Assembly (NCBI GenBank): GCA_022841665.1
Contig: JALHRB010000019.1
Span: forward strand, 1 to 56,600
DNA length: 56,600 bases
Direction: 5' to 3'
Source of the DNA: Pseudolabrys sp.
GTDB lineage: Bacteria; Pseudomonadota; Alphaproteobacteria; Rhizobiales; Xanthobacteraceae
Notes under the pieces: generated by a model
What the model saw: only the letters and a program-made list of their open reading frames with translations
The model's database searches: none
What the model was told of the DNA's origin: nothing
Part shown: one piece after another, positions 7,812-16,281 of the stretch
How the letters are laid out: each line of letters begins with the position of its first letter
How positions within the stretch are numbered: the first letter of the stretch is position 1
Translations under genes and position numbers: made by a program

Positions 7812-8783
7812 CTACAGCCCCGCCTCGAGCTTCGCGTAGAGCGGGTTGTCGCGCGAGAACACGTAGCCGAGATCGGCCACCGCCACGGCCTGCGCGCCGC
7901 GCTCGCGCAAGTAGCTGGTGAGCGCGTAGACCTGGCTAGGCGGGCAGTGCAGCGTCAGCATGCCCGACGAAGTCGGCCCGCCGAACGGCGTCTCCACGCC
8001 GAATTTCTGTTTCGCCGCGTCGACCAGCGCCGCGTCGCAGGCGGCAAAGCGGGCGCGCACCTCGCGGAACGCTTTCGCGCGCGCCTGCGCGGCGATGCGG
8101 TCGAGGATGACGCGCGCCAGCTCGCGCTGCTCAGGCCCCCATTCGGAGGCGCGCGCGGCGACCAGATTGGCCTGCGAGCGCAGGATGGTGCCGTCGTCGA
8201 CGATCTTGAGCCCGTTGGCGGCGAGCGTCGTGCCGGTGGTGGTGATGTCGACGATCAGCTCGGCGGTGCCCGCGGCGGGCGCGCCTTCGGTCGCGCCGGA
8301 GCTCTCGACAATGCGATAGTCGATCACGCCCTGCGCGGAAAAGAAGTCGCGCGTGAGATTGATGTATTTGGTCGCCACCCGCATCTTGCGGCCGTGGTGG
8401 TGGCGGAAGGCGGTGGCGACGTCGTCGATGTCGGCCATGGTGCGCACGTCGATCCAGGCCTGCGGCACCGCGACCACGACATTGGCAAATCCGAAGCCGA
8501 GCCCTTCGATCAGCACCACGCGGCGGTCGGCGTCGGGGATCATCTCGCGCACCAGGTCCTCGCCGGTGACGCCCATGTGCACGGCGCCCGCGGCGAGCTG
8601 CGACGTGATTTCGGAGGCCGACAGATAAGCGATCTCGACGCCGTCGAGGCCGGCGACAGCGCCGCGATAGTCGCGCGCGCCGCGCGGCTTGATCAGCGTG
8701 AGGCCGGAACGCGCGAAGAAGGCTTCGGCGTTTTCCTGCAGGCGGCCCTTGGCGGGCACGGCGATGACGAGCGGGGCGCTCAT
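7812..8783 (-). CDS. hisG: ATP phosphoribosyltransferase catalytic subunit
   Basis: A 323-residue enzyme of the first histidine-biosynthesis step, condensing ATP with [14 protein letters not shown] at the N-terminus and the PRPP-binding segment [13 protein letters not shown] near residue 200 are clear. It is about 100 residues longer than the short HisG that normally needs HisZ. The extra C-terminal part (from about [17 protein letters not shown] to the end) looks like the regulatory domain of long-form HisG. hisZ nevertheless lies immediately upstream with a four-base overlap. I chose ATG 8783 (MSAPLVIAV) over 8819. Confidence 0.92.
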   Translation of the reverse strand: MSAPLVIAVPAKGRLQENAEAFFARSGLTLIKPRGARDYRGAVAGLDGVEIAYLSASEITSQLAAGAVHMGVTGEDLVREMIPDADRRVVLIEGLGFGFANVVVAVPQAWIDVRTMADIDDVATAFRHHHGRKMRVATKYINLTRDFFSAQGVIDYRIVESSGATEGAPAAGTAELIVDITTTGTTLAANGLKIVDDGTILRSQANLVAARASEWGPEQRELARVILDRIAAQARAKAFREVRARFAACDAALVDAAKQKFGVETPFGGPTSSGMLTLHCPPSQVYALTSYLRERGAQAVAVADLGYVFSRDNPLYAKLEAGL

Positions 8784-9931
8784 GCCGCGCCTCCATAGAT
8801 GGCGAGGCGCTCGATCCATACCGCGAAGCCGACGGCGGGGATCGGCTCGGCCGCGCCCAGGCGCGTCAGCAGGCCGTCATAGCGGCCGCCCGCCACCAGC
8901 GGATCGCCGGTGCGGTCCGGGTCGGTCAGTTCGAACACGAAGCCGGTGTAATAGTCGAAGCCGCGCCCGAACGCGGTCGAGAAGCGCACGCGCTTCACGT
9001 CGATGCCGCGCGCGGCCAGGAAGCCGGTGCGGCTCTCGAACAGATCGAGCGCGGGGCCGAGCGCGTCGGTCATCGACGCTTCGGCCGCGAGCGCGCGCAA
9101 TTCGGCCGCCGCCTCGTCAGGATCGCCCGCGACGGCGAGGAAGCGCTCGATCAGGGAGCGCACTTCGCGCGGCAGCTTGGCGGAAGCGCCGAGCGCCGAC
9201 TGCTCGAGGAAGCGGTCGGCGATCTCGCCCACCGAGCGGCCGCCGACGGCGTTGATGCCGGCGATCGAGAGCAGGTCGGTGACCAGCGCGTGCGCGCCCT
9301 TCGGATCGGAGCCGGCGAGCGCCGCCAGCACGCCCTGGTATTCGGGACGCGCATTGTTGCCGCCGAGCACCAGGCGGTCGAGGTCCTGCGCCAGGTTGGC
9401 CTTGCGGTTGAAGTCCTTCACCAGCCGGCGCTTCCAGGCCGGCGGCAGGTCGAGCGCGGCGACCAGGCCGGCAAACAGCGCCACGTCGCCCGTCTGCACC
9501 ATAGGCGCGCCAAGTCCATAATGCGCGGTCGCCTCCAGCCCGAGCGCGAGCATCTCGGCGTCGGCGGCGGCTTTGTCGGGGCGGCCGAAGCTCTCGATGC
9601 CGGCCTGCAGGAATTCGGCCGGCGCGTCGCTGCGGTGACGGAAGACCGGCCCGAGATAGCAGAAGCCGGCCGGCTGCCCGGCCGCGGGCGAAGCCAGGTA
9701 GTCGCGGGAAACCGGGATGGTCAGGTCCGGCCGCAGGCAGAACTCGGCCCCGCCCGGCGCGGTCGTCAAATACATGCGCTTGCGGATGTCTTCGCCGGAC
9801 AGGTCGAGGAAGGGCTCGGCCGGCTGCAGGATGGCGGGCGACAGCCGCGCATAGCCCGAGCGCTCGTAGGAAGCGACGAGCGCCTCCGCCCGCGCATCGG
9901 GGCCTTTCGCCTGGTTTGTTCTAGCGTCCAT
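8780..9931 (-). CDS. hisZ: ATP phosphoribosyltransferase regulatory subunit (HisS-like)
   Basis: A 383-residue protein resembling the class II catalytic core of histidyl-tRNA synthetase but without its C-terminal anticodon-binding domain. It has [17 protein letters not shown]-like motif 2 surroundings ([13 protein letters not shown]), [11 protein letters not shown] (the HisA-type motif) and [12 protein letters not shown] (motif 3 region). HisZ forms the regulatory part of the HisG complex. It overlaps hisG by four bases (ATGA), so it is the first gene of a two-gene operon. True HisS is separately encoded at 12097-13644. Confidence 0.9.
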   Translation of the reverse strand: MDARTNQAKGPDARAEALVASYERSGYARLSPAILQPAEPFLDLSGEDIRKRMYLTTAPGGAEFCLRPDLTIPVSRDYLASPAAGQPAGFCYLGPVFRHRSDAPAEFLQAGIESFGRPDKAAADAEMLALGLEATAHYGLGAPMVQTGDVALFAGLVAALDLPPAWKRRLVKDFNRKANLAQDLDRLVLGGNNARPEYQGVLAALAGSDPKGAHALVTDLLSIAGINAVGGRSVGEIADRFLEQSALGASAKLPREVRSLIERFLAVAGDPDEAAAELRALAAEASMTDALGPALDLFESRTGFLAARGIDVKRVRFSTAFGRGFDYYTGFVFELTDPDRTGDPLVAGGRYDGLLTRLGAAEPIPAVGFAVWIERLAIYGGAA

Positions 9932-10185
9932 CGCCGTCCCGTTTCCGGCCGTCCCGCCGGTTAGGGCGGCCCTTTAGCACGGCAAGCTTAAGGATTCGAC
10001 GCCGTTCGTGCGCCGGCCTTAACGGTCGTGGAAGCCAAATATCTGACATCGTTAACGAAAATTCTCGGCTTGATGCCATGAACGGCGTTCGTGATTTACT
10101 TGGCTGGCATGCGGTGAATACCCGCCCGGGTAAGACAATTTCAACGCAACCGGCGTTGACTAGGTCTGGGACGAGGACTCTAGCC
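9932..10185. other. Divergent intergenic region between hisZ and the SnoaL-like genes
   Basis: This 254-base stretch must hold the promoters for hisZ (leftward) and the SnoaL-like pair (rightward). It is more AT-rich around 10035-10070 (CATCGTTAACGAAAATTC). I see no convincing -10/-35 pair, repeat or reading frame. An in-frame ATG at 10078 would extend the first SnoaL gene by 36 residues that do not resemble its paralogue. Confidence 0.4.
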
Positions 10186-10650
10186 ATGACCGATTCAATA
10201 TCCCGCGCCACGGTAGACGCCTTCTACGAGGCCTATGCCGCGCGCGATGCCCAGAGGGTGGGGGAGTTCCTCGCCGACGACGTCAATTGGACCATCAGCG
10301 GTCCGGTGGACCTGCTGCACTTTTGCGGCACGCGCCACGGCAAGGCCGCGGTCATGGACGTGATCGCCCGTCAGGTGCCGGAGGTCTTCCATATTTTCAG
10401 CTTCGTGCCGGAGTCGATTTTGATCGACGGCAACCGGGTCGCGACCCTGAACCGCCTGTCGGCGCGCCGCGCGGAAGACGGCCGCGTGATCAGCTACCGG
10501 CTCGCGCACTTCCTGCATTTCCGCGACGGCAAGGTGGTCGAGAATGTCTCGCTGATCGACAGCTACGACGCGGTCGAGCAGGTGCTCGGCCATCCGCTGG
10601 CCGCGCGTGACAGCCAGGCGGCGGATGATTGCGGCTTAGTGCCGGTGTGA
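10186..10650 (+). CDS. SnoaL-like (NTF2-fold) protein, first of a tandem pair
   Basis: A 154-residue protein of the NTF2/SnoaL superfamily. TVDAFYEAYAARDAQRVGEFLADDVNWTI is the typical opening helix and strand, and HFLHFRDGKVVENVSLID the typical closing strands. These cone-shaped domains are small-molecule enzymes or ligand binders; the substrate is not inferable. I chose ATG 10186 because it lines up with the start of the neighbouring paralogue. No signal peptide is visible. The two paralogues are 25 bases apart and obviously related along their length, including the shared ending DAVEQVLGHPLA. Confidence 0.8.
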   Translation: MTDSISRATVDAFYEAYAARDAQRVGEFLADDVNWTISGPVDLLHFCGTRHGKAAVMDVIARQVPEVFHIFSFVPESILIDGNRVATLNRLSARRAEDGRVISYRLAHFLHFRDGKVVENVSLIDSYDAVEQVLGHPLAARDSQAADDCGLVPV

Positions 10651-10675
10651 ATCCACGCCAAAGGTCGGAGGCCAT

Positions 10676-11143
10676 ATGACGGCATATTCGGTCCCGCGAG
10701 CCGTGGTTGACGCCTTCTATCAGGCCTACGCCGTTCGCGACGTCGAACGGATCGGCGCGTTCCTGCACGACGAGGTGCAGTGGACCGTGAGCGGCCCGGC
10801 CGATCTCTTGCCCTTCTGCGGCACCTGGCGCGGCAAGCCGGCGGTGGTCGACCTGATCGGGCGGCGCGTGCCCGGCGTGATCCGCGCCGTCAGCTTCGTG
10901 CGGCAGGTCTATGTGGTGTCGGGCGATCAGCTCGCGATGCTCAACCGCCAGACCGCCAAGCGCACCGACGACGGTCGCGTGATCAGCTTCCGCGTGGCGA
11001 ACTTCATGCGCTTCCGCGACGACAAGGTCATCCAGAATTTCTCGCTGCTCGACAGCTTCGACGCGGTCGAGCAGGTGCTCGGCCATCCGCTGGCCGTTGC
11101 CGACGGTCAGACCGTCGCCGCGGGCGACCTCGTCGCCCTCTGA
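10676..11143 (+). CDS. SnoaL-like (NTF2-fold) protein, second of a tandem pair
   Basis: A 155-residue paralogue of the preceding gene. It has the same VDAFYQAYAVRDVERIGAFL opening, the same WTVSGPADLLPFCGT segment and the same DAVEQVLGHPLA ending. A GGAG sits six bases before ATG 10676. The tandem arrangement suggests gene duplication followed by divergence of pocket residues (for example HFCGTRHGKAAV versus PFCGTWRGKPAV). It may form a heterodimer with its neighbour, since NTF2-fold proteins usually dimerise. It converges with the transglutaminase gene, ten bases away. Confidence 0.8.
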   Translation: MTAYSVPRAVVDAFYQAYAVRDVERIGAFLHDEVQWTVSGPADLLPFCGTWRGKPAVVDLIGRRVPGVIRAVSFVRQVYVVSGDQLAMLNRQTAKRTDDGRVISFRVANFMRFRDDKVIQNFSLLDSFDAVEQVLGHPLAVADGQTVAAGDLVAL

Positions 11144-11152
11144 CGCCGCCCG

Positions 11153-12022
11153 TCAGTCCTGCGTGACCGCGACCTCGACCGTCATGCCGAGGAAATCCGC
11201 CGCGCTGCCTTCGTAACTGCCCGAAATCGGAATCGCCTGCGAGGGGTCGCGCGTCACCGCGACGCGGATGAGATTGTCGCCGCCGATAATGATGTCGGTC
11301 GGATCGTATTCGATCCAGCCGGCGCCCGGCAGGTAGACCTCGGCCCAGGCATGCGTCGCGGCGGTCGCCGGCGTGGCGTCGCCTTTGTCGAGCGCGGGAT
11401 CGTAGAGATAGCCCGACACGAAACGCGCGCCGAAGCCGAGGTAGCGCGCCGCCTCGATGAACACCAAGGCGAAGTCGCGGCAGGCGCCGGTCTTGCTCTG
11501 CAAGGTTTCGGCAGGCGGCTGCGTGCCGGCCTCGTGCCGCTCGGCATAGACGATGACGGGCTTGAGCGCGGAGTTCATGGCGGCCAGCAGGTCGGCGGTG
11601 CGCATCGGCCGCGACGTCACGAATCCGTCGGCCCAGCGCGCCAGCACGCCGGCCGGATCGGGATAATGCTGCTCGAGCAGGCGGCCGAGATCGACGCGGT
11701 CGTTGCTGGAATAGATGAAGGGATAGAACTCGGCCTCCGGCGCGATCGGGAACACCAGGCCGTTGAGGCCGTAGCGTTCCAGCTTGAGCGTGGAGGAGAT
11801 CGTCAGCGTGGCGGCCGGCGCCTGGAAGTCGACCAGCGCGACCGAGTTGCCGAACACGTCGTGCAGCCAGCGCACCTGGCCCGGCGGGGAGAGGGTCAGT
11901 TCGGCCCCGACCAGCCGCAAATCGTGGCTGTCGCGCGGCCGCAGCATCAGCCGGTGCTGACCGAAGGCGACCGGGTGGGCATAGCGGTAGGTGGTGGCGT
12001 GCCGCACCGTCAGAAGACGCAT
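11153..12022 (-). CDS. Transglutaminase-like cysteine peptidase family protein
   Basis: A 289-residue protein starting MRLLTVRHATTYRYAHPVAF, the hallmark of the bacterial transglutaminase N-terminal domain. A transglutaminase core follows, with Cys in TGACRDFAL, His in ATHAWAEVYLP and Asp in IEYDPTD, so the catalytic triad is intact. No signal peptide is seen, so it is probably cytoplasmic. Family members often neighbour circularly permuted ATP-grasp and alpha-E genes, but those are absent here. The gene lies 74 bases downstream of hisS on the same strand and separates hisS from hisZ-hisG. Confidence 0.87.
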   Translation of the reverse strand: MRLLTVRHATTYRYAHPVAFGQHRLMLRPRDSHDLRLVGAELTLSPPGQVRWLHDVFGNSVALVDFQAPAATLTISSTLKLERYGLNGLVFPIAPEAEFYPFIYSSNDRVDLGRLLEQHYPDPAGVLARWADGFVTSRPMRTADLLAAMNSALKPVIVYAERHEAGTQPPAETLQSKTGACRDFALVFIEAARYLGFGARFVSGYLYDPALDKGDATPATAATHAWAEVYLPGAGWIEYDPTDIIIGGDNLIRVAVTRDPSQAIPISGSYEGSAADFLGMTVEVAVTQD

Positions 12023-12096
12023 CGTGTCACCTGCAGCAGGATCATCCCCAGCGGAGATGCAAACGGCGCGCCAGCCGATCCGTTCCTGCTGAAGTT

Positions 12097-13644
12097 TTAG
12101 GCGATGCCGTGCCGGGCGAGCAGCTTGCGCACCGCCTCGACCAGTTCGCCTTCCTTGACCGCGAATTGCGCCTCGGCCTGCTTTTTCAGGTAGTCGTCGC
12201 GCTCTTTCGACAGGCCGGCGATTTCGGCGCCCAGGATCAGGTCCTTGATCTGCACCTCGCCTTTGGCCTTCTCGTCGCCGCCCTGGATGACCGCGCAAGG
12301 CGAGCCGCGCCGGTCGGCATATTTCATCTGGTTGCCGAAGTTCTTCGGGTTGCCGAGATACAATTCGGCGCGGATGCCGGCGTTGCGCAGGTTCGTGACC
12401 ATGCGTTGGTAGTCGGCGATGCGGTCGCGGTCGAACACGGTGACGACCACCGGGCCGGGCGCCGGCTTCGATGCGATCTTGCCGAGCGCGGTGAGCGCCG
12501 CCTGCAAACGCGACACGCCGATGGAGAAGCCGGTCGCGGGCGTTGGCTCGCCGCGGAAGCGCGACACCAGGCCGTCGTAGCGGCCGCCGCCGCCGACCGA
12601 GCCGAAGCGCACCGGGCGGCCTTTTTCGTCGCTGATCTCGAAGGTGAGTTCTACTTCGTAGACCGGGCCGGTGTAGTATTCGAGGCCGCGGACGACGGAT
12701 TGATCAATGCGAATTCGGTCACGTGTGTATCCGGCGGTCGCCACGAGGGACTCGATCTGCTGGAGTTCGTCCAAGCCAGTATTGCGCAAATCCCAACCGG
12801 GCTTGTTCGTATCGCCGTCTGGATACCAAATTTCGCCAGACACACCCAGCAATGGTTCATCATCGGCTGGCGTTAGTTGTCGTAATACAAGTCCAATTTG
12901 CTCGTCGGATAACAAAGCTCCTGCGGTGAAATCTCCTTTCCCTGGCTCGCCTCCGTCCCATCGGCCTGAACCAAGCAACTGCCTAACCCCCGTGACACCC
13001 AACCGATCTAACTTATCGATTGCTCTCAGCACCATAAGTCGCCGCTTAGCATTCTCCTCACCGCCAATGCCGATGCCTTCCATCAATCCGTCCAGCACCT
13101 TCCGATTATTCACCTTCACGACGTAGCTGCCGCGCGGAATGCCCAGCACTTCCATCGTGTCCGCCGCGAGCATGCACATCTCGGCGTCGGCCGCGATGGT
13201 CGGCGCGCCCACGGTGTCCGCATCGAACTGCATGAACTGGCGGAAGCGGCCCGGGCCCGGCTTCTCGTTGCGGAACACCCAGCCGAAGCGATACGAGCGA
13301 TAGGGCAGCGTAATGTGCTCGGTGCCGATGCGCTCCGCCACGTAGCGCGCCAGCGGCGCGGTCAGGTCGTAGCGCAGCGACAGCCACTGCTCGTCGTCGT
13401 CCTGGAACGAGAACACGCCTTCGTTCGGACGGTCCTGGTCGGGCAGGAACTTGCCGAGCGCGTCGGTGTATTCGATCGCCGGCGTTTCCACCGGCTCGAA
13501 GCCGTAGCGTTCGAACTGCAGCCTTATCTTCTCCACCATGTCGCGCGTGGCGGCGATCTCGGCCGGGCCGCGGTCGGCCAGGCCGCGCGGCAGGCGGGCC
13601 TTGAGCTTCTGCGGCTTGTTGGATTTTGCAGGTTTGTCCGTCAT
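12097..13644 (-). CDS. hisS: Histidyl-tRNA synthetase
   Basis: A 515-residue class II synthetase that charges tRNA-His. Motif 2 surroundings ([21 protein letters not shown]), the histidine-specific RGLEYYTG motif near residue 320 and motif 3 ([13 protein letters not shown]) are present. The C-terminal anticodon domain runs from about residue 405. From about 12690 to 13120 (residues 175-315, the domain inserted between motifs 2 and 3) the DNA has much lower GC and different codon use: 160 G+C of 300 at 12781-13080, by hand count. The frame stays open, so the gene looks functional. Confidence 0.95.
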   Translation of the reverse strand: MTDKPAKSNKPQKLKARLPRGLADRGPAEIAATRDMVEKIRLQFERYGFEPVETPAIEYTDALGKFLPDQDRPNEGVFSFQDDDEQWLSLRYDLTAPLARYVAERIGTEHITLPYRSYRFGWVFRNEKPGPGRFRQFMQFDADTVGAPTIAADAEMCMLAADTMEVLGIPRGSYVVKVNNRKVLDGLMEGIGIGGEENAKRRLMVLRAIDKLDRLGVTGVRQLLGSGRWDGGEPGKGDFTAGALLSDEQIGLVLRQLTPADDEPLLGVSGEIWYPDGDTNKPGWDLRNTGLDELQQIESLVATAGYTRDRIRIDQSVVRGLEYYTGPVYEVELTFEISDEKGRPVRFGSVGGGGRYDGLVSRFRGEPTPATGFSIGVSRLQAALTALGKIASKPAPGPVVVTVFDRDRIADYQRMVTNLRNAGIRAELYLGNPKNFGNQMKYADRRGSPCAVIQGGDEKAKGEVQIKDLILGAEIAGLSKERDDYLKKQAEAQFAVKEGELVEAVRKLLARHGIA

Positions 13645-13691
13645 CGTCGGCCTACATACCAGACACGCGGATTACGGCAACGCCCGTATCC

Positions 13692-13778
13692 GTCATGGCC
13701 GGGCTTGTCCCGGCCATCCATGCCTTTAAGAGTATAGTCAGCGAAGACTTGGATGCCCGGCACAAGGCCGGGCATGAC
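13692..13778. repeat. Two-hairpin dispersed repeat (GGCCGGGCTTGTCCCGGCC type)
   Basis: Left arm GTCATGGCCGGGCTTGTCCC plus CGGCCATCCATG; right arm TGGATGCCCGGCACAAGGCC plus GGGCATGAC. It closely matches the repeat at 37649-37736, including the inner spacer ending. It lies in the divergent gap between hisS and the aminotransferase gene. Confidence 0.88.
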
Positions 13779-13796
13779 GGCTGACAGGGTGGCGTC

Positions 13797-15140
13797 ATGG
13801 CACAGGCTCAGAATCAAGCAAAAACCGGCATTCCCAACGATCTCGAACCCTATTGGATGCCGTTCACCGCCAACCGCGCCTTCAAGGCGCGGCCACGCAT
13901 GATCGCCGGCGCCAAGGACATGCACTACATCGCCGCCGACGGGCGCAAGCTGCTCGACGGCTCGGCCGGTCTCTGGTGCACCAATGCCGGCCACAATCGC
14001 GCGCCGATCGTCCAGGCGATCCAGCAGCAGGCGGCCGAGCTCGACTACGCGCCGGCCTTCCAGTTCGGCCATCCCAAGGCCTTCGAGCTGGCAGCGCGCG
14101 TCGCCGCCCTCGCGCCGGGCGACCTGGACCACGTGTTCTTCTGCAATTCCGGCTCGGAAGCCGTCGACACCGCGCTCAAGATCGCGCTCGCCTATCACAA
14201 CGTGCGCGGCAACGCCGGGCGCGTGCGCCTGATCGGGCGCGAGCGCGGCTATCACGGCGTCGGCTTCGGCGGCATCGCCGTCGGCGGCATCGTCAACAAC
14301 CGCAAGCAGTTCGGCGCGCTGGTCGCCGGCGTCGATCACCTGACCACGACCTATAACCGCGCCGAGCAGGCCTTCTCGCGCGGCGAGCCGGAGTGGGGCG
14401 CGCATCTCGCCGACGAGCTCGACCGCCTGGTGGCGCTGCACGACGCTTCCACCATCGCGGCGGTGATCGTCGAGCCGCTGGCGGCCTCCACCGGCGTGAT
14501 CGCGCCGCCCAAGGGCTATCTCGAGCGCCTGCGCGCCATCTGCGACAAGCACGGCATCCTGCTGATCTTCGACGAGGTCATCACCGGCTACGGCCGCATG
14601 GGCTATGCGTTTGCCGCCGAGCGCTACGGCGTGGTGCCCGACATGATCACCTTCGCCAAGGGCATCACCTCGGGTGCGGTGCCGATGGGCGGCGTGCTGG
14701 TGCGCAAGGGCATCTACGACGCCTTCATGAAGGGCCCCGAGCACGTGGTCGAGCTGTTCCACGGCTATACTTATTCGGCGCATCCGCTCGCCTGCGCGGC
14801 TGGCCTCGCCACGCTCGACCTCTACCGCGAGGAGGACCTGTTCGCCCGCGCGAAGAAGCTGGAGCCGTTGTGGATCGACGCCGCGCTCGCACTCAAAGGG
14901 CTGCCGAACGTGCTCGACATCCGCCCGTGCGGGCTGTGCGTCGGCATCGACCTCGCCAGCAAGCCGGACGGCGTCGGCAAGCGCGGCCTGCAGGCGCTGG
15001 ACGCCGGCTTCTTCGACCACGACTTCATGTTCCGCGCGGTCGGCGACACGCTGGCGCTGTCGCCACCGCTGATCGTGAGCGAAAGCCAGATCGGCGAGAT
15101 GTTCGACAAGCTCGCCAAGGTCATCAGGCAGGTGGCGTGA
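13797..15140 (+). CDS. Class III aminotransferase, probably omega-amino acid:pyruvate (beta-alanine:pyruvate)
   Basis: A 447-residue PLP enzyme. N-terminal NDLEPYWMPFTANRAFKARPR and DGSAGLWCTNAGHNR match omega-amino acid:pyruvate transaminases. FCNSGSEAVDTALK gives the cofactor phosphate loop, IFDEVITGYGRMG the Asp that contacts PLP nitrogen, and ITFAKGITSGAVPMG the PLP lysine near residue 288. The reaction moves an amino group from beta-alanine or another terminal amine to pyruvate. Its exact substrate range is uncertain. It is monocistronic, divergent from hisS, and starts 19 bases after a dispersed repeat. Confidence 0.87.
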   Translation: MAQAQNQAKTGIPNDLEPYWMPFTANRAFKARPRMIAGAKDMHYIAADGRKLLDGSAGLWCTNAGHNRAPIVQAIQQQAAELDYAPAFQFGHPKAFELAARVAALAPGDLDHVFFCNSGSEAVDTALKIALAYHNVRGNAGRVRLIGRERGYHGVGFGGIAVGGIVNNRKQFGALVAGVDHLTTTYNRAEQAFSRGEPEWGAHLADELDRLVALHDASTIAAVIVEPLAASTGVIAPPKGYLERLRAICDKHGILLIFDEVITGYGRMGYAFAAERYGVVPDMITFAKGITSGAVPMGGVLVRKGIYDAFMKGPEHVVELFHGYTYSAHPLACAAGLATLDLYREEDLFARAKKLEPLWIDAALALKGLPNVLDIRPCGLCVGIDLASKPDGVGKRGLQALDAGFFDHDFMFRAVGDTLALSPPLIVSESQIGEMFDKLAKVIRQVA

Positions 15141-15147
15141 CCTGCTT

Positions 15148-15175
15148 CCCTCTCCCCGTTCTGCACGGGGAGAGG
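15148..15175. repeat. Single-hairpin repeat (CCCTCTCCCC...GGGGAGAGG type)
   Basis: CCCTCTCCCCG and CGGGGAGAGG form one hairpin around TTCTGCA. It matches the arm type found inside the oxoprolinase gene at 54500-54635. It starts seven bases after the aminotransferase stop and may also act as a transcript-end structure. Confidence 0.7.
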
Positions 15176-15279
15176 TGCAGAAAGCCTCCCTTGCGCCAGG
15201 TCAACAGCGGGCTACCGCGGTCGGCTAAATTTGCCATACTTCGGTCCGGGGCGGGCCGCCGCATGACAAAGGCCGATCC

Positions 15280-16281
15280 GTGAAGCGCAGACACATTCTC
15301 ATCGCCATCGTTCTTGTACTGCTGCTCGGCGGCGCCGCTTGGTGGCGCCTCGGTAGCGGCCCGCAAGTGGCGGCGGTGGCCGCTGCGCGCGGCACCGCGG
15401 TCGAGATCGTCTACGCCACCGGCGGGGCCGAGCCGGTACGCTGGGCCAAAGTGGCCAGCGTCATCCGCGACCGCATCGTCGACATCTGCTACTGCGAGGG
15501 CAAGACCGTCGCCAAGGGCGACGTGCTGGTCCGTCTCGACGACCGCGAGGTGCAGGCGGGCCTCAAGGAGCTAAAGGCGCGCGAAGGTTTCCTCCAGCGC
15601 GAAATGGCGCGCGTCAGCGAGTTGATCGGGCGCGGCGCCGCCACCACGCAGGCTTTCGAGCGCGCCGGCATGGACCTGCAGACCGTGCAGGGCCTGATCT
15701 CGGTGCAGACCGAGAAGATCGGCGACTACACCATCGTCTCGCCGATGGACGGCGTCGTGCTTCGCCGCGACGGCGAGATCGGCGAGATCGCCGAGTCGGG
15801 GCAGGTGCTGTTCCGCGTCGGCGTGCCGAAGCCGCTGCAGGTGGTGGCCGAGGTCAACGAAGAAGACATCCCGCGCGTGGCGGTCGGCCAGAAGGTGCTG
15901 TTCCGCACCGATGCCTTCCCGGACCGGCAGCTCGAAGGCAAGGTCAGCGAGATTACGCCGATGGGCGACGTCGCGGCCAAGACCTTCCGCATCAAGATTG
16001 CGCTGCCCGACGACACCCCGCTCAAGCCCGGCATGAGCGTGGAAGCCAATATCGTCACCCGCGAGAAGCCGAACGCGCTCTTGATCCCGGCCGATGCGTT
16101 GCGCGGCAACGCCGTGTTCGTGATCGATGGCGGCCGCGTGCGCCGCCGCGAGGTGACGGTCGGCATCCGTGGCACGCGCGCGGTCGAGGTGCTCTCGGGT
16201 CTTCAGGATGGCGAGCGCGTCGCCTCGCCGGCGGCTACCGACCTCACGGACGGCGCCCGCGTGCGCGTGACGAGCCCATGA
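15280..16281 (+). CDS. Periplasmic adaptor (membrane fusion) subunit of an ABC export system
   Basis: A 333-residue HlyD/MacA-type adaptor. It has an N-terminal membrane anchor (ILIAIVLVLLLGGAAWW), a lipoyl-like half (about 60-95), a short helical hairpin (about 90-155), the second lipoyl half with YTIVSPMDGVVLRRDGEIG, and a beta-barrel domain from about 185. GTG 15280 is used, with AAAGG at 15268-15272. It overlaps the permease gene by four bases, forming an operon with permease and ATPase. These systems export lipids, peptides or macrolides, usually through an outer-membrane channel not encoded here. Confidence 0.87.
   Translation: MKRRHILIAIVLVLLLGGAAWWRLGSGPQVAAVAAARGTAVEIVYATGGAEPVRWAKVASVIRDRIVDICYCEGKTVAKGDVLVRLDDREVQAGLKELKAREGFLQREMARVSELIGRGAATTQAFERAGMDLQTVQGLISVQTEKIGDYTIVSPMDGVVLRRDGEIGEIAESGQVLFRVGVPKPLQVVAEVNEEDIPRVAVGQKVLFRTDAFPDRQLEGKVSEITPMGDVAAKTFRIKIALPDDTPLKPGMSVEANIVTREKPNALLIPADALRGNAVFVIDGGRVRRREVTVGIRGTRAVEVLSGLQDGERVASPAATDLTDGARVRVTSP

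Noticed and set aside
12690-13120. An insertion sequence or frameshifted segment in hisS (and likewise in ileS)
   Set aside because: No inverted ends, transposase or stop codons; the translated protein keeps family motifs and length throughout, so only the nucleotide composition is unusual.
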